Made by a program: the position numbers and the translations under genes. The notes below the pieces were generated by a model. It saw nothing but the letters and a program-made list of their open reading frames with translations, had not been told where the DNA came from and searched no databases. Source: Glandiceps talaboti (taxonomy: Eukaryota; Hemichordata; Enteropneusta; Spengelidae). From it: a stretch of 60,000 bases of DNA. Of the stretch, positions 24,986 through 37,740 are shown piece by piece (the first letter of the stretch is position 1; every line of letters starts with the position of its first letter). The DNA lies in contig NC_135550.1 in the NCBI RefSeq assembly GCF_964340395.1, positions 32,986,176 to 33,046,175 of the forward strand, read 5' to 3'.

Positions 24986-25344
24986 CGTAAAAAAAATTGT
25001 GTGGTTCCGATTACATTCAATTTTAAAATAGGTGGGGTATGTATATTTTTTATTTTATTTTTTTTTTCATGTTTGAGTGTCTAGTTTAGGTTTTCCATTG
25101 TTTTCCAAATGGTCTCTGTGTTGTTTATTTCTTCCTATCAGATGTACAGCCATTACAGATTGGAAGAACAGTTTTATATTATCTTTTTAAGTTGACGTCA
25201 GTTTCTGCATCCACTATTTCTTGCGAGACTTCCCGATTTTTGTGATTTTATTATCTTTTTTCTCAAATATGTAAAAAAAAGTTTAGGGTTGACGTGAAAA
25301 ACTAGTTGGGGTCGGGTAACCGGAACCAAACAACTGTTTTTATT
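24986..25344 (+). mobile_element. MITE-like element with terminal inverted repeats
   Basis: The left end holds TTGTGTGGTTCCGATTAC at 24997-25014. The reverse complement of the right end (25316-25333) is TTGTTTGGTTCCGGTTAC, 16 of 18 matching, and the similarity continues outward through A-rich bases. The body has no long ORF. Its left half is repeated at 36700-36935. This is the structure of a non-autonomous DNA transposon of about 335-360 bp. Confidence 0.55.
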
Positions 25345-25589
25345 TGGTCTTATTTAGTCACACTGACAGTAAGAGTCATCCTTCATATTTTGTTATTTGT
25401 TTATTTAGAGTGCCCACGGAAAGTGACAAGCAATCATCAGGCATAACATCTATATATGCATAAATAGGTAGTTACAAGTTGTCATCTGAACTAACAGTCA
25501 GCCATTATTACAGTACATGGTATAGGCAGGTGAATAATAATACCAATTTTTTTCTTGACAACCAAACCGCAGTTACATCTTGTCAATGC

Positions 25590-25985
25590 AAACTGACGTC
25601 ATCACTTGACTTGCTATGAGCATGATCTTGTTGCTAGATGTATTTGCATACATTTTTTTAATGTTTGCCCAATTGCCTATCCATCCCTGTTACTATCGTT
25701 GCATTATATGTCATCATTTGACTTGCTATGAGCATGATCTTGTTGCTAGACGTATTTGCAGACATTTTTTGAATGTTTGCCTAATTGTCTATCTATCCCT
25801 GTTGCTATCTTTGCAATAGGCAACATCATTTGGCTATTGCTAAAAGGGCGTGGTCTTGTTGCCAGGCAGATTATGTACATTTGGTCTTGAACAATATCGT
25901 AACTAGAAACTAAAAACAATATCCCTACCAAATATCAAAATAATCTTCCCAGTGGTGTTACCCTTACGAAAATCCTATAGAAATC
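25590..25985 (+). repeat. Dispersed repeat family 1, second copy
   Basis: GCTATGAGCATGATCTTGTTGCTAG-like segments occur twice within it, and the phrases TTGCCTATCYATCCCTGTTRCTATC and TTGAACAATAT match 7940-8300. It abuts the 34-bp satellite. Confidence 0.65.
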
Positions 25986-27875
25986 CTTTAGTATTTTAAA
26001 AGAATCCTATAGGAATCCTTTAGTATTCCTTAGGAACCATTTAGTATTTTTAAAAGACCTTTTATAGGAACCATTTAATATTCCCAAATGAATCCTATAG
26101 CAATACTTAAAGTATTCCTAAAAGACATCCGATAGGAATCCTTTAGTATTTCTAAAAGACATCCTATGGGAATTCTTAAGTATTCCTAAAAGACATCCTA
26201 TAGGATTCCATAAGTATTCCTAAAAGACATCCTATAGGAATCCTTTAGTATTTCTAAAAGACATCCTATAGGAATCCTTTAGTATTTCTAAAAGACATCC
26301 GATAGGAATCCTTTAGTATTCCTAAAAGACATCCTATAGGAATCCTTTAGTATTCCTAAAAGACTTCCTATAGGAATCATTTAGTATTCCTAAAAGACAT
26401 CCTATAGGAATCCTTTAGTATTCCTAAAAGACATCCTATGGGAATCCTTTAGTATTCCTAAAAGACATCCTATAGGAATCCTTTAGTATTCCTAAAAGAC
26501 TTCCTATAGGAATCATTTAGTATTCCTAAAAGACATCCTATAGGAATCCTTTAGTATTCCTAAAAGACTTCCTATAGGAATCATTTAGTATTCCTAAAAG
26601 ACATCCTATAGGAATCCTTTAGTATTCCTAAAAGACATCCTATAGGAATTCTAAGTATTCCTAAAAGACATCCTATAGGAATCCTTTAGTATTCCTAAAA
26701 GACATCCTATAGGAATCATTTAGTATTCCTAAAAGACATCCTATAGGAATTCTAAGTATTCCTAAAAGACATCCTATGGGAATCCTTAAGTATTCCCAAA
26801 AGACATCCTATAGGAATCATTAAGTATTCCTAAAAGACATCCGATAGGAATCCTTTAGTATTCCTAAAAGACATCCTATAGGAATCCTTTAGTATTCCTA
26901 AAAGACTTCCTATAGGAATCATTTAGTATTCCTAAAAGACATCCTATAGGAATCCTTAAGTATTCCTAAAAGACATCCTATAGGAATTCTAAGTATTCCT
27001 AAAAGACATCCTATAGGAATCCTTTAGTATTCCTAAAAGACATCCTATAGGAATCATTTAGTATTCCTAAAAGACATCCTATAGGAATTCTAAGTATTCC
27101 TAAAAGACTTCCTATAGGAATCCTTAAGTATTCCTTTAAAGAATCCTACAGGACTCCTTAAGTATTCCTAAAAGACATCCTATAGGATTCCATAAGTATT
27201 CCTAAAAGACATCCTATAGGAATCCTTTAGTATTCCTAAAAGACTTCCTATAGGAATCATTTAGTATTCCTAAAAGACATCCTATAGGAATCCTTTAGTA
27301 TTCCTAAAAGACATCCTATAGGAATCCTTAAGTATTCCTAAAAGACATCCTATAGGAATCCTTTAGTATTCCTAAAAGACTTCCTATAGGAATCATTTAG
27401 TATTCCTAAAAGACATCCTATAAGAATCCTTTAGTATTCCTAAAAGACATCCTATAGGAATCCTTTAGTATTTCTAAAAGACATCCTATAGGAATCCTTT
27501 AGTATTTCTAAAAGACATCCTATAGGAATCCTTAAGTATTCCTAAAAGACATCCTATAGGAATCCTTTAGTATTCCTAAAAGACTTCCTATAGGAATCCT
27601 TTAGTATTCCTAAAAGACATCCTATGGGAATCCTTTAGTATTCCTAAAAGACATCCTATAGGAATTCTAAGTATTCCTAAAAGGCATCCTATAGGAATAC
27701 TTTAGTATTCTGAAAAGACTTCCTATAGGAATTCTAAGTATTCCTAAAAGATATCCTATAGGAATCCTTTAGTATTCTGAAAAGACTTCCTATAGGAATC
27801 CTTTAGTATTCCTAAAAGACATCCTATAGGAATCCTTTAGTATTCCGAAAAGACTTCCTATAGGAATCCTTTAGT
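25966..27875. repeat. 34-bp minisatellite with internal palindromes, about 56 copies
   Basis: The unit reads CCTAAAAGACATCCTATAGG followed by AATCCTTTAGTATT. It contains the perfect palindrome TCCTATAGGA and an inverted pair AGGAAT...ATTCCT. Shorter variants lose a few bases around GGAATTCTAAG. Edges are more diverged than the centre, as expected for an array that expands from inside. Confidence 0.97.
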
Positions 27876-29420
27876 ATTTTAATATCCCTAGATAACAATT
27901 TATATCTTTTAAAATTGCTTCAAGAATTCTTGTAAATTAGTATTCCTGAAAGACATCCTTAAATTAGTAATCCAAAAACTATCTATTAAGATTCCATAGT
28001 ATGCCTCTAGTAATGCTGTAGTTTTGTTTTCTGTAGATAAAGTATTTAAATCAGGTAGAATCCTTCAAATATTATTGAAATTATTCAGTATTAATTTCTA
28101 ATAGATGTTATAATTTCTTAGTTAGAATTCCACAACATCACTGTCAATTCAGTTACTAATGGATTTGCATGGTGGAACATATCAATGTATGAAATCATGA
28201 TTGATCTTGTTAAAATGAAGAAAATTCAAAGTTCTGTTACTGTAATCTCCATAAAAACTGTACACATACATTTTGTGATGCCTAAAGCATGACTGAATAA
28301 CCTCAGAGTTCAGTTGTGCTAAAAAAACTAGACTTAAACTAAAGCCACACAAGAAAGTTGGATTGACTTTTTCAATAGCAACATTCTATATCTGAGTTGT
28401 ATGGTGTCACAGGATGTGGTACAGGAAATCACTATGTTGGATTCCATGATATGGAGACTCAAATCAAAGTGTTTATTAAGTGTTACTTTAGTTTGAAATA
28501 TTTACTTGTCTTATTTATGATGGAAGCAGGAAATTGTTATAAATAACTGTGTAGGTGGTAAGGGATTTGGGAAACTGAAATAGAAGCATGACAAAAGACT
28601 TCCTGGTCTGGTCATCAATTTTTAAAAGTTGAGTTGTAACTTGTATATAGGACAACAGAAAGATCCTCATATAGCCTTGCTTTCACATAAACAATAGTAA
28701 CTCCTGATCTGATATATAAATGGTGACGAGTTACAGTCATCGCAGGAATTTCCCAGACAGCAACTTACAGATGTTGCCAGCTAATTAGTGCACAATACTG
28801 AGAGTTCAATTGAAAATTACCAAGACACATGTCTATTTTGTAACTGGCCGCATACCGTGTCAGCAGAAACTCTCATATTTATGTGACAATGTTTACACAA
28901 ATTGCCAACAACTTACTTTCTGAAGGGGTGACTGCTACAACAATAAAATGTTTGAGATGTATAGAAATATCCTATCACCGTATAAAAAATAAATTACAGC
29001 AATAGATTGTATGTGTGCATTTTCTTGAACTGCTATTCATAATGTAACCAGCCTAGGAAATTTGTAAAGTTATAATTCTATCTACTTTCTGCCATCAGTA
29101 GTAGTACTCTCCATTGATAAAAGATGTAACTTCTGTTCTGATATTTCAATAGAGATAATGTTTTTTCAGCACTAATAAAGTGGGCGTTATGAATCTATTG
29201 CATAGCCATAACACACAAGTAATCTAGTGGTGAATTTAGAGTGTCAAAACAAACAGATTAATATGGTAAATGTAATGTCATCACCACAGGTTTTCTCATA
29301 AACCTTTACAGGAAATCCCCAAAATGATGAGACACATGTCAAATGCCTTAGGGTTTCTTTACTAGTTTTCAAATTTGAATATGTTACAAGTGATATTTGA
29401 TCACCCCAAAAGCATATGAA

Positions 29421-29485
29421 GTTGATTGCAGTAATAAATAAAAGTGTATAAAAGGCAGAAATAAGCCTGTTAGGACTTTTCCTTC
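29421..29485. repeat. Isolated copy of the 67-bp unit found at 2.7-3.1 kb
   Basis: GTTGATTGCAGTAATAAATA and AAAGGCAGAAATAAG-CTG match the array unit in the same order. This shows the unit pre-dates its tandem amplification. Confidence 0.6.
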
Positions 29486-29687
29486 AATCAAGAGATGTTT
29501 ACTCCAATGTACTAGTACAAATGCTGAATTTTTGATGATTCATATGTTTATACATAAAAATGACCCAATACCACATTCTGATACTTAATTAACAATTTTA
29601 AGTGACTAACAATTATATAGGATATCAGTCTTTGCATGTGATTGCAGTGGTTTCCAATAGGTTTCCAAAGGTTTCAGAACCCAGGTG

Positions 29688-29688
<1 letters not shown>

Positions 29689-29729
<41 letters not shown>

Positions 29730-29740
29730 ACACACACAGA
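29689..29740. repeat. (CA)n microsatellite
   Basis: About 25 CA units with one CT interruption. Confidence 0.95.
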
Positions 29741-30129
29741 GCATATCACAGTAAAATACACAGTTTACTGTTCAACACAGTCACTGCAAGGATGGCCCTT
29801 TTGGTTTTTGTTCCTCATCACCCAACCCTATATTTCTTTGATTTGACAAATAAGTTACAAAATATATGCTTGCTAGCTACGACTAAACCAGAAAAAGATT
29901 ATACATTGACACTAATGTAATGGTAAGATAGTAACATCACAAGTGCATATAGACTGGTCCCAGCGTGCTACACAATGTGTTCTCATTATCATAGAGTGAT
30001 ACATAAAACTAGAATCTCTCAGGAAAGAATGTATGGTAGGTCCTTACTATACATGTACATTATTATACATATGAACTATATATGACATTGTCTTGTGAGG
30101 CACCTATGCATGGCATAAATGCTTGATGT

Positions 30130-30411
30130 CTAAACAGTCAAGTAGACCTCTTTAGGTGTAATGGGGACAAAGAAAGGACAAGGTACTTTGTTTACCTTGC
30201 CCTGATGTACCATAAATGTGACTCCTTCCATTGGAATGCATGGGGGAATGCATACCTTTTTTGTGATACCTGGAAAAATATTTTTCCCCTTTTCTACAAA
30301 GAATACTATACCCCCCTTCCCAAACACACTCAACCACGTGTTAGGTGAAACTAACATAAATTGTTGAGAAATGTTGACTTTCCTTGCACAGATCATTTGT
30401 ATAACAGCCAC
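30130..30411 (-). other. Unassigned open frame (about 93 codons)
   Basis: The frame contains FGKGGIVFFVEKGKN and PPCIPMEGVTFMVHQGK, which read like protein but match nothing I know. It has no ATG at its upstream end (first codon GTG), so if real it is an internal exon or a fossil. No strong splice signals decide it. Confidence 0.1.
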
Positions 30412-30854
30412 TTGTTACTAACTATAAAAACTAACAACTCAACCAATGCAAATACAATAAAACTCTAGGGATGTACTTGAATAAACAGTGATTTAAAAAC
30501 CAAAACCATTTATCACCATAATGCCAGAAACATCAAGTAATTAAGACTACTTAATCATTATTCATAGTGTAGTATTATCAACAAATGATTTTATAAATAT
30601 ACTCTATTGTTTAAGGTGATTCAAAATGCCTCATACCACAACCTTGAAAAATGTTCTTTATATGTCTCATAACCAGTAAATGCTAAGCTATCTATTCAAA
30701 ATTGCATGATAAATGAGAAACAAAAAGAGTTAAAACTGGCAATCTGTGGCCAACCTGAGCAGCTATGAATTTACAGTTACACTGCCTATTGTTCTCCCTT
30801 TTGGGGATTATGACATCATAGAGAGTACTTTCATGTCAGTTAGTATAGTGAGCA

Positions 30855-31080
30855 ATGGCAGACAGTAATAATTCTGACTTTGATACTCGTCAGAATTTAT
30901 CTAAGAGTGATGAATCGTCTCTCACTGAAAATTTGCCATGTTCGATAGATTGATTTGACTTTTTACGTAGGTGTTGTGTCCTACAATAGCAACAATAGTG
31001 AAAATGCTAGTGATATTGGAGAGTATATTGGGTTTAAGTTAATCGTCAAATTCTATTGCCATTTCGGACCTTGATAAAAC
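30855..31080 (+). pseudogene. Possible remnant of a Ser/Asp-rich transposon-associated protein
   Basis: ATG at 30855 in a good context opens a 32-codon frame (MADSNNSDFDTRQNLSKSDE...) ending in TGA. A second acidic Ser/Asn frame with ENASDIGEY follows at about 30990-31080. The composition resembles the acidic N-terminus of multi-copy nuclear proteins seen in invertebrate genomes. It is short and broken, so a fossil copy at most. Confidence 0.15.
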
Positions 31081-31279
31081 TTGGAGCTCAACTACTATTA
31101 CATTGTACAAGTCGATATCAAAATTCCTCTAATGATAACTAGAATGTATTGATTCAAAAATAATAATTCGAACCAAGCATAATGTTCTGATTGCCGATTT
31201 TTTTCTGCACCCCAGAAGTTGATTGCTACTAAGTAATGTTCAGTGGTTTTGTCCCAAAGGGGAGGGGGAAGGGACTGGT

Positions 31280-32110
31280 TACCACTGGCCGGTCTGGTAG
31301 GGGTTTAGCTGTTGCCATGGGCATGGTCTTGTTGCTAAGCATATTTGCATACATTTTGAATCTGTAGTCACTTACCTAACCATCACTCTTGTTATCTTTG
31401 TAATATGCATCATCATTTCCCTGTTGCTAAGGGCAGTCATGGCTGCTAGAGCCAGTTATGTCAAAAAAATTCAACACTAACTGCAGAATAACAACTCTAG
31501 AAACATCCCCACCAAGTTTCAACCCTATTCACCATGCAGTTTTAAGATGCAAATTTGTGATCAAAATTGACCTAATTTGCACATCGCTAATGGATTATCA
31601 TGTTGTGTATACAGCTTCATCTATAGATCCCCAGATTTTTAGACCTAATTTGCATATCGCTGATGGGATCATCAGCTTCATCTACAGATGCACAGATGTA
31701 TCCCCATTAAAGTTCAGCCAAATCAGTAGATTTGGAATTATAGATTTTTCACAAAAAACACATTTTTAGCCCTAATTTCCATATCACTAATGGGATCCCC
31801 ATGTTATGAACAAAACACCACTAAGAATGTTCCCATCCAAATTTCAACCCAATGTACTCAATTTTTTGGAATTATAGATTTTTGACCAAAAAGGAACATT
31901 TTTAGCCCTAATTTGCATAACACTGATTGGATCATGTCATAAACAATTCTTAATATAAACACCCTGAAGGAAGAATGTTCCAACCAAATTTCAGCTCAAT
32001 CTGTACAGTAGCTTTGAAACGAACCATATTTGACCAAAAACACACATTTTCATACCTAATTTAGATATCACTGATGGGATCATCATGTTGTGAACAATTC
32101 TTAATTTAAC
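31280..32110 (+). repeat. Dispersed repeat family 1, third copy
   Basis: It starts with GCCATGGGCATGGTCTTGTTGCTA and carries at least four internal repeats of TTTTTAGCCCTAATTTGCATA/CACTGATGGGATCATCATG. Same orientation as the copies at 7950 and 25590. Confidence 0.75.
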
Positions 32111-34102
32111 ACACCTTTTTACTTTAAATTCTCACGGAAATTCCCGGAAATTCCGAAGTAGTCAAGAATTTATCACATGGTTCTATCCAGGACCCCATTT
32201 TAGACCAAACAAAATTGAAAATTGAGGGTAAAGTGGACCCAATTTTAGACTCCTTATCTCTAAAAATACAGTACCCAATTTAGACCAAAAGGCAGCACAT
32301 ATACATATACCCAATAGGCAGGATCCCCCCAGGGGTTTTGCAGTGTAGGCCTTTGACTTTACTTGGGCGAGACAAAATCAAAGCCGACCTAATTTTATTA
32401 TGTATATATGAAATGAAAATGACCTTTTAAATATTTCACAGTTTTTATTGTGGTCTTGTATTGTCACATGCTTGGCTTGTGACAGTGAGTTTACATCTAT
32501 TATTTTCGGCCAGTATCATTCGGACTGAACAGAAACAGGCCTCATTGACTTGTTGGGAACTCGAATTATTGCATGTTATTGATCACAGTGTACAGGTGAT
32601 TATTAGGAGTCTTTAATTATCGGTAGGTGGGTAGTGTTGTCAAGGCAGTAGTTTTGTTTCGAGGGTAGGCATGGTAGAGGTATGACCATTCCTCGATCAA
32701 AGCTAAAGTAGTGTACATATGGACTCAGAGACCATGCACACTTAGGTTGAATTTATCAATTACAAATGTAGATATATTGCAAAATTCTTAAAGTTGTATA
32801 GAAATATTATCTTTAACTTCCAAACGAACAGACATCTAAGCGAACATGGCTCCAATCTAGTTACAGGCTTTTGCTCATAACCATGTGGTGGGTCATAACC
32901 ATGTGTACAGTAGTATATACCCCTGTTTATTAGCATAACTCCCTAATGTTGTATATCTTCATTTTAATCAGACTATCCTTTTGGCGCATTCAACTTTTAC
33001 ACAGTAAATTGCATCTAAGACAGTGAACTTTATGTCTTGTAATTCAGAGCAAAGTGAGCAGTCACATCTTTAACTACTTGGGAATATTCCCTAGATAACC
33101 AAGAGTGATTTGATGATATGTGTTAACAAGTCTTCTGTTGCCACAAGAGAATTGGACCAATTAATACAAGGTGCTTTGGCCATCGACTATCATGATATGT
33201 TAATACCCATAGCATGTTTCATCCTTCTTATCAAGGTCTACTAATCTGTAATCAAAATCAATCACAAACAGCTAATAAAGCAGGTCAGTTGAGAGGTCAT
33301 TGTCTGACTACTGACTACAAACTGTCTGATGAATGCTATCATTTATTCTGATTAATGAACTATTTTATTAGCGATATAGCTTCACATTAAATTAATGATT
33401 ATTTTATCATCTATGAACACATCAGTTTTCATATCTGACAGATCTTGCTGTATCTGGTGGCAACATATGAAATACAGTGAATATTTTAATTGTACTTTTG
33501 GTCTGACACAATAACCTAACTTTTAAAATATTACACATGTACACGTTAATGTTGTCATTTTAATGTATATATATATTCACACTCACAGCTAAAATCATTT
33601 CCTTTAATAATAAAATCATAAAAATGTCATGTCAGCTTTGCTTTGCCCTGTAATTGACCATGCATATGAAACAATGTAACTTATAAGCCAATGTCATTGA
33701 CATTATTTACAAGGAGTCATTAAAGAACATCATGACATTCTAAACCAACCTCTCTGATGAATAGTCCCTGCAATAGTATAGTTCACACTGATAAATTTAT
33801 GGAAGTCATTTTACTCTTTTTACCTTGGACTTTCTAGGACTTGTCACTGCTGTGTATATCAATAAAAAGTGACTAATAAAAAAATTTATTTTGTTATAAA
33901 TATGCTATTTTGTACTTTTTTCTTTTTTTTTCAAACTATTGGCAAGACTTGCCAGGATACAAAAGTTCACTGTATTTACCATGTGTAATATACTATACAA
34001 TAGTTGCAACAATTCATAAAGCCCCTAATATTTCTGTACTTATTTCAACCCATCCAGGTTCAAAGAATCCACATCAGACTTTATACTTCAAATCCCTTGT
34101 CT

Positions 34103-36490
34103 GCAATGTTAGCACACTTGCTGGCATGATAGGGGTTGTCTGCAATGTTAGCACAGTTGCTGGAATGATAGGGGTTGTCTGCAATGTTAGCACAGTTGCT
34201 GGAATGATAGGGGTTGTCTGCAATGTTAGCACGGTTGCTGGCATGATAGGGACTGTCTGCAATGTTAGCACAGTTGCTGGCATGATAGGGGTTGTCTGCA
34301 ATGGTAACACAGTTGCTGGCATGATAGGGGTTGTCTGCAATGTTTAGCACAGTTGCTGGCATGATAGGGGTTGTCTGCAATGTTAGCACAGTTGCTGGCA
34401 TGATAGGGGTTGTCTGCAATGTTAGCACAGTTGCTGGCATGATAGGGGTTGTCTCGAATGTTAACACAGTTGCTGGAATGATAGGGGCTGTCTACAATGT
34501 TAGCACAGTTGCTGGAATGATAGGGGTTGTCTGCAATGTTAGAACAGTTGCTGGCATGATAGGGGTTGTCTCGAATGTTAACACAGTTGCTGGAATGATA
34601 GGGGCTGTCTACAATGTTAGCACAGTTGCTGGAATGATAGGGGTTGTCTGCAATGTTAGCACAGTTGCTGGAATGATAGGGGCTGTCTACAATGTTAGCA
34701 CAGTTGCTGGAATGATAGGGGTTGTCTGCAATGTTAGCACAGTTGCTGGCATGATAGGGGTTGTCTCGAATGTTAACACAGTTGCTGGCATGATAGGGGT
34801 TGTCTGCAATGTTAACACAGTTGCTGGAATGATAGGGGCTGTCTACAATGTTAGCACAGTTGCTGGAATGATAGGGGTTGTCTGCAATGTTAGCACAGTT
34901 GCTGGCATGATAGGGGTTGTCTCGAATGTTAACACAGTTGCTGGAATGATAGGGGTTGTCTACAATGTTAGCACAGTTGCTGGAATGATAGGGGTTGTCT
35001 GCAATGTTAGCACAGTTGCTGGCATGATAGGGGTTGTCTCGAATGTTAACACAGTTGCTGGCATGATAGGGGTTGTCTACAATGTTAGCACAGTTGCTGG
35101 AATGATAGGGGTTGTCTGCAATGTTAGCACAGTTGCTGGAATGATAGGGGTTGTCTGCAATGTTAGCACAGTTGCTGGAATGATAGGGGTTGTCTGCAAT
35201 GTTAGCACAGTTGCTGGCATGATAGGGGTTGTCTACAATGTTAGCACAGTTGCTGGAATGATAGGGGTTGTCTGCAATGTTAGCACAGTTGCTGGAATGA
35301 TAGGATTTGTCTGCAATGTTAGCACAGTTGCTGGAATGATAGGGGTTGTCTGCAATGTTAGCACAGTTGCTGGAATGATAGGGGTTGTCTGCAATGTTAG
35401 CACAGTTGCTGGAATGATAGGGGTACTGTCTGCAATGTCAGCACAGTTGCTGGAATGATAGGGGTTGTCTGCAATGTTAGCACAGTTGCTGGAATGATAG
35501 GGGTTGTCTGCAATGTTAGCACAGTTGCTGGAATGATAGGGGTTGTCTGCAATGTTAGCACAGTTGCTGGAATGATAGGGGTTGTCTGCAATGTTAGCAC
35601 AGTTGCTGGAATGATAGGGGTTGTCTGCAATGTTAGCACAGTTGCTGGAATGATAGGGGTTGTCTGCAATGTTAGCACAGTTGCTGGAATGATAGGGGTA
35701 CTGTCTGCAATGTCAGCACAGTTGCTGGAATGATAGGGGTTGTCTGCAATGTTAGCACAGTTGCTGGAATGATAGGGGTTGTCTGCAATGTTAGCACAGT
35801 TGCTGGAATGATAGGGGTTGTCTGCAATGTTAGCACAGTTGCTGGAATGATAGGGGTTGTCTGCAATGTTAGCACAGTTGCTGGAATGATAGGGGTTGTC
35901 TGCAATGTTAGCACAGTTGCTGGCATGATAGGGGTTGTCTGCAATGTTAGCACAGTTGCTGGAATGATAGGGGTTGTCTGCAATGTTAGCACAGTTGCTG
36001 GAATGATAGGGGTTGTCTGCAATGTTAGCACAGTTGCTGGAATGATAGGGGTTGTCTGCAATGTTAGCACAGTTGCTGGCATGATAGGGGTTGTCTCGAA
36101 TGTTAACACAGTTGCTGGAATGATAGGGGTTGTCTGCAATGTTAGCACAGTTGCTGGAATGATAGGGGTTGTCTGCAATGTTAGCACAGTTGCTGGCATG
36201 ATAGGGGTTGTCTCGAATGTTAACACAGTTGCTGGAATGATAGGGGTTGTCTGCAATGTTAACACAGTTGCTGGAATGATAGGGGTTGTCTGCAATGTTA
36301 GCACAGTTGCTGGAATGATAGGGGTTGTCTCGAATGTTAGCACAGTTGCTGGAATGATAGGGGTTGTCTGCAATGTTAGCACAGTTGCTGGAATGATAGG
36401 GGTTGTCTGCAATGTTAGCACAGTTGCTGGAATGATAGGGGTTGTCTCGAATGTTAGCACAGTTGCTGGAATGATAGGGGTTTTCTCATC
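34103..36490. repeat. 39-bp minisatellite, about 61 copies
   Basis: The unit reads GGGGTTGTCTGCAATGTTAG followed by CACAGTTGCTGGAATGATA. Variant types (TCGAATGTTAAC, TACAATG, GGCATGATA) recur in ordered blocks. A 275-bp block bounded by GGGTACTGTCTGCAATGTCAG occurs twice (35421 and 35696), showing block duplication. Frameshifting variants at about 34342, 35423 and 35698 break every long ORF, so it is not a coding repeat. Confidence 0.97.
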
Positions 36491-36699
36491 CTTTCTATAG
36501 TTAAACATTAAATTTACACATTAAAACATACTATTAAATTTAATGTCATTGAATCATGTACACATTATCTTACCTAAGCACGAGGCTTGAGTTCTGTCAA
36601 AAGCAGGTACTTTAAAGGGGAACATTACTGCACTTCATATAATAAAGGCATTTTCATAAACTTTGGGTTCTGGAAAGTCATTTCGTCCTTTACGGCTAA

Positions 36700-36935
36700 A
36701 AAAAGTTTTACGCTCAATTTTAGAATAGGTGGGGTAGGTAGATTTAAAAAAAAAAAAAAATTTCATGTATGAGTGTCTAGTTCAGGTAGTTATTTTTTCC
36801 ATTCTTTTCCATATGGTCTCTGTGTTATTAGTTGCTTCCCATTAGATGTACAGCCATTACAGAGTGGAAGAACAATTTTATATTGTCTTTTTAAGTTGAT
36901 GTCAGTTTTGGCATCTACTAAATTTCCCCTGATTG
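36700..36935 (+). mobile_element. Partial second copy of the MITE-like element at 25.0 kb
   Basis: It shares TCAATTTTAGAATAGGTGGG, ATGAGTGTCTAGTT and GATGTACAGCCATTACAGA with 25014-25215. The left inverted terminus is degraded and the right third is missing. Confidence 0.6.
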
Positions 36936-37371
36936 CCAAGAAATACCACATTGAAACGTATTTCACAGTCACTATCCCAGTAGTAGAGGTCCAGCATTGA
37001 TTTATGGGAATTAGCAGACATGTGTATTAAATGAAAAATAAATATTCATGACTAGTTATCTGAAGGGAATAAATGTCGTAAATATATATTGTTCACCTGA
37101 TATATATGCATGTCTACTGACTCCCATGAGGCAACACTGTATCACTGCTAGTAAGACAGTCATAGAACAATGAATTTGAAACAAGATTCAAATTAGTGTT
37201 TCTAATTTATGTGATGTGAAATCATGCAATGACTCTCCAGAACCAAATATTTATGACAATTTCTTTATTTGCTGGAGTGGTGTTCCCCTTTAAATAAGTA
37301 AGTTTTGTATATAGAATACCATTACATCACATAAATATATATAGCAAAAAAATTATCTCCTACAAACATAC

Positions 37372-37740
37372 GTGTATACAATCAACATATGTACCTTTAA
37401 TGAAAGTACTGTACTGACTGATGCTGTCAACGGCTCGTTATATTCCAAACATTTTTTAAAACTTGTGAACAAAATTAACACTTCTATTGACATAGCTGTC
37501 AATGTGGAGTTTCATCTACTTGACATTCCCAGTACTTTAAGTTCAGGTGGCAAAATCACTGCCACTTTGAATTTTCCTTGCATGGATTCATCTGAGGTAT
37601 TTCACATCAAGTCAAGTATTGGAAGTAGTGTGGGTTTTACAGCCAATTTCCTCTGCTCTTGGCAATATAAAATTTCAGTCTTAAAATATCGTACGGATAG
37701 TGTAAACCTATCGAGAAACATGACTGGTAATGGTGTATGA
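37372..37740 (+). other. Unassigned 122-codon ORF
   Basis: The longest ORF in the window that is neither a repeat nor in an identified gene. It contains NVEFHLLDIPSTLSSGGKI and DSSEVFHIKSSIGSSVGF. No known domain, no supporting splice structure, and one weak in-frame ATG start. It may be a chance frame or a decayed gene. Confidence 0.15.

Noticed and set aside
25966-27875. CRISPR-like array of short regular repeats
   Set aside because: The units are directly tandem with no unique spacers, and the window is eukaryotic. The same holds for the 33-, 38- and 39-bp arrays.
31458-31769. 103-codon ORF
   Set aside because: Lies wholly inside a copy of dispersed repeat family 1, and homologous positions in the other copies are not open.
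34331-36508. Long ORFs with a 13-residue period (GMIGVVCNVSTVA and its antisense)
   Set aside because: Product of the 39-base satellite unit. Frameshifting variants at several positions break every frame.
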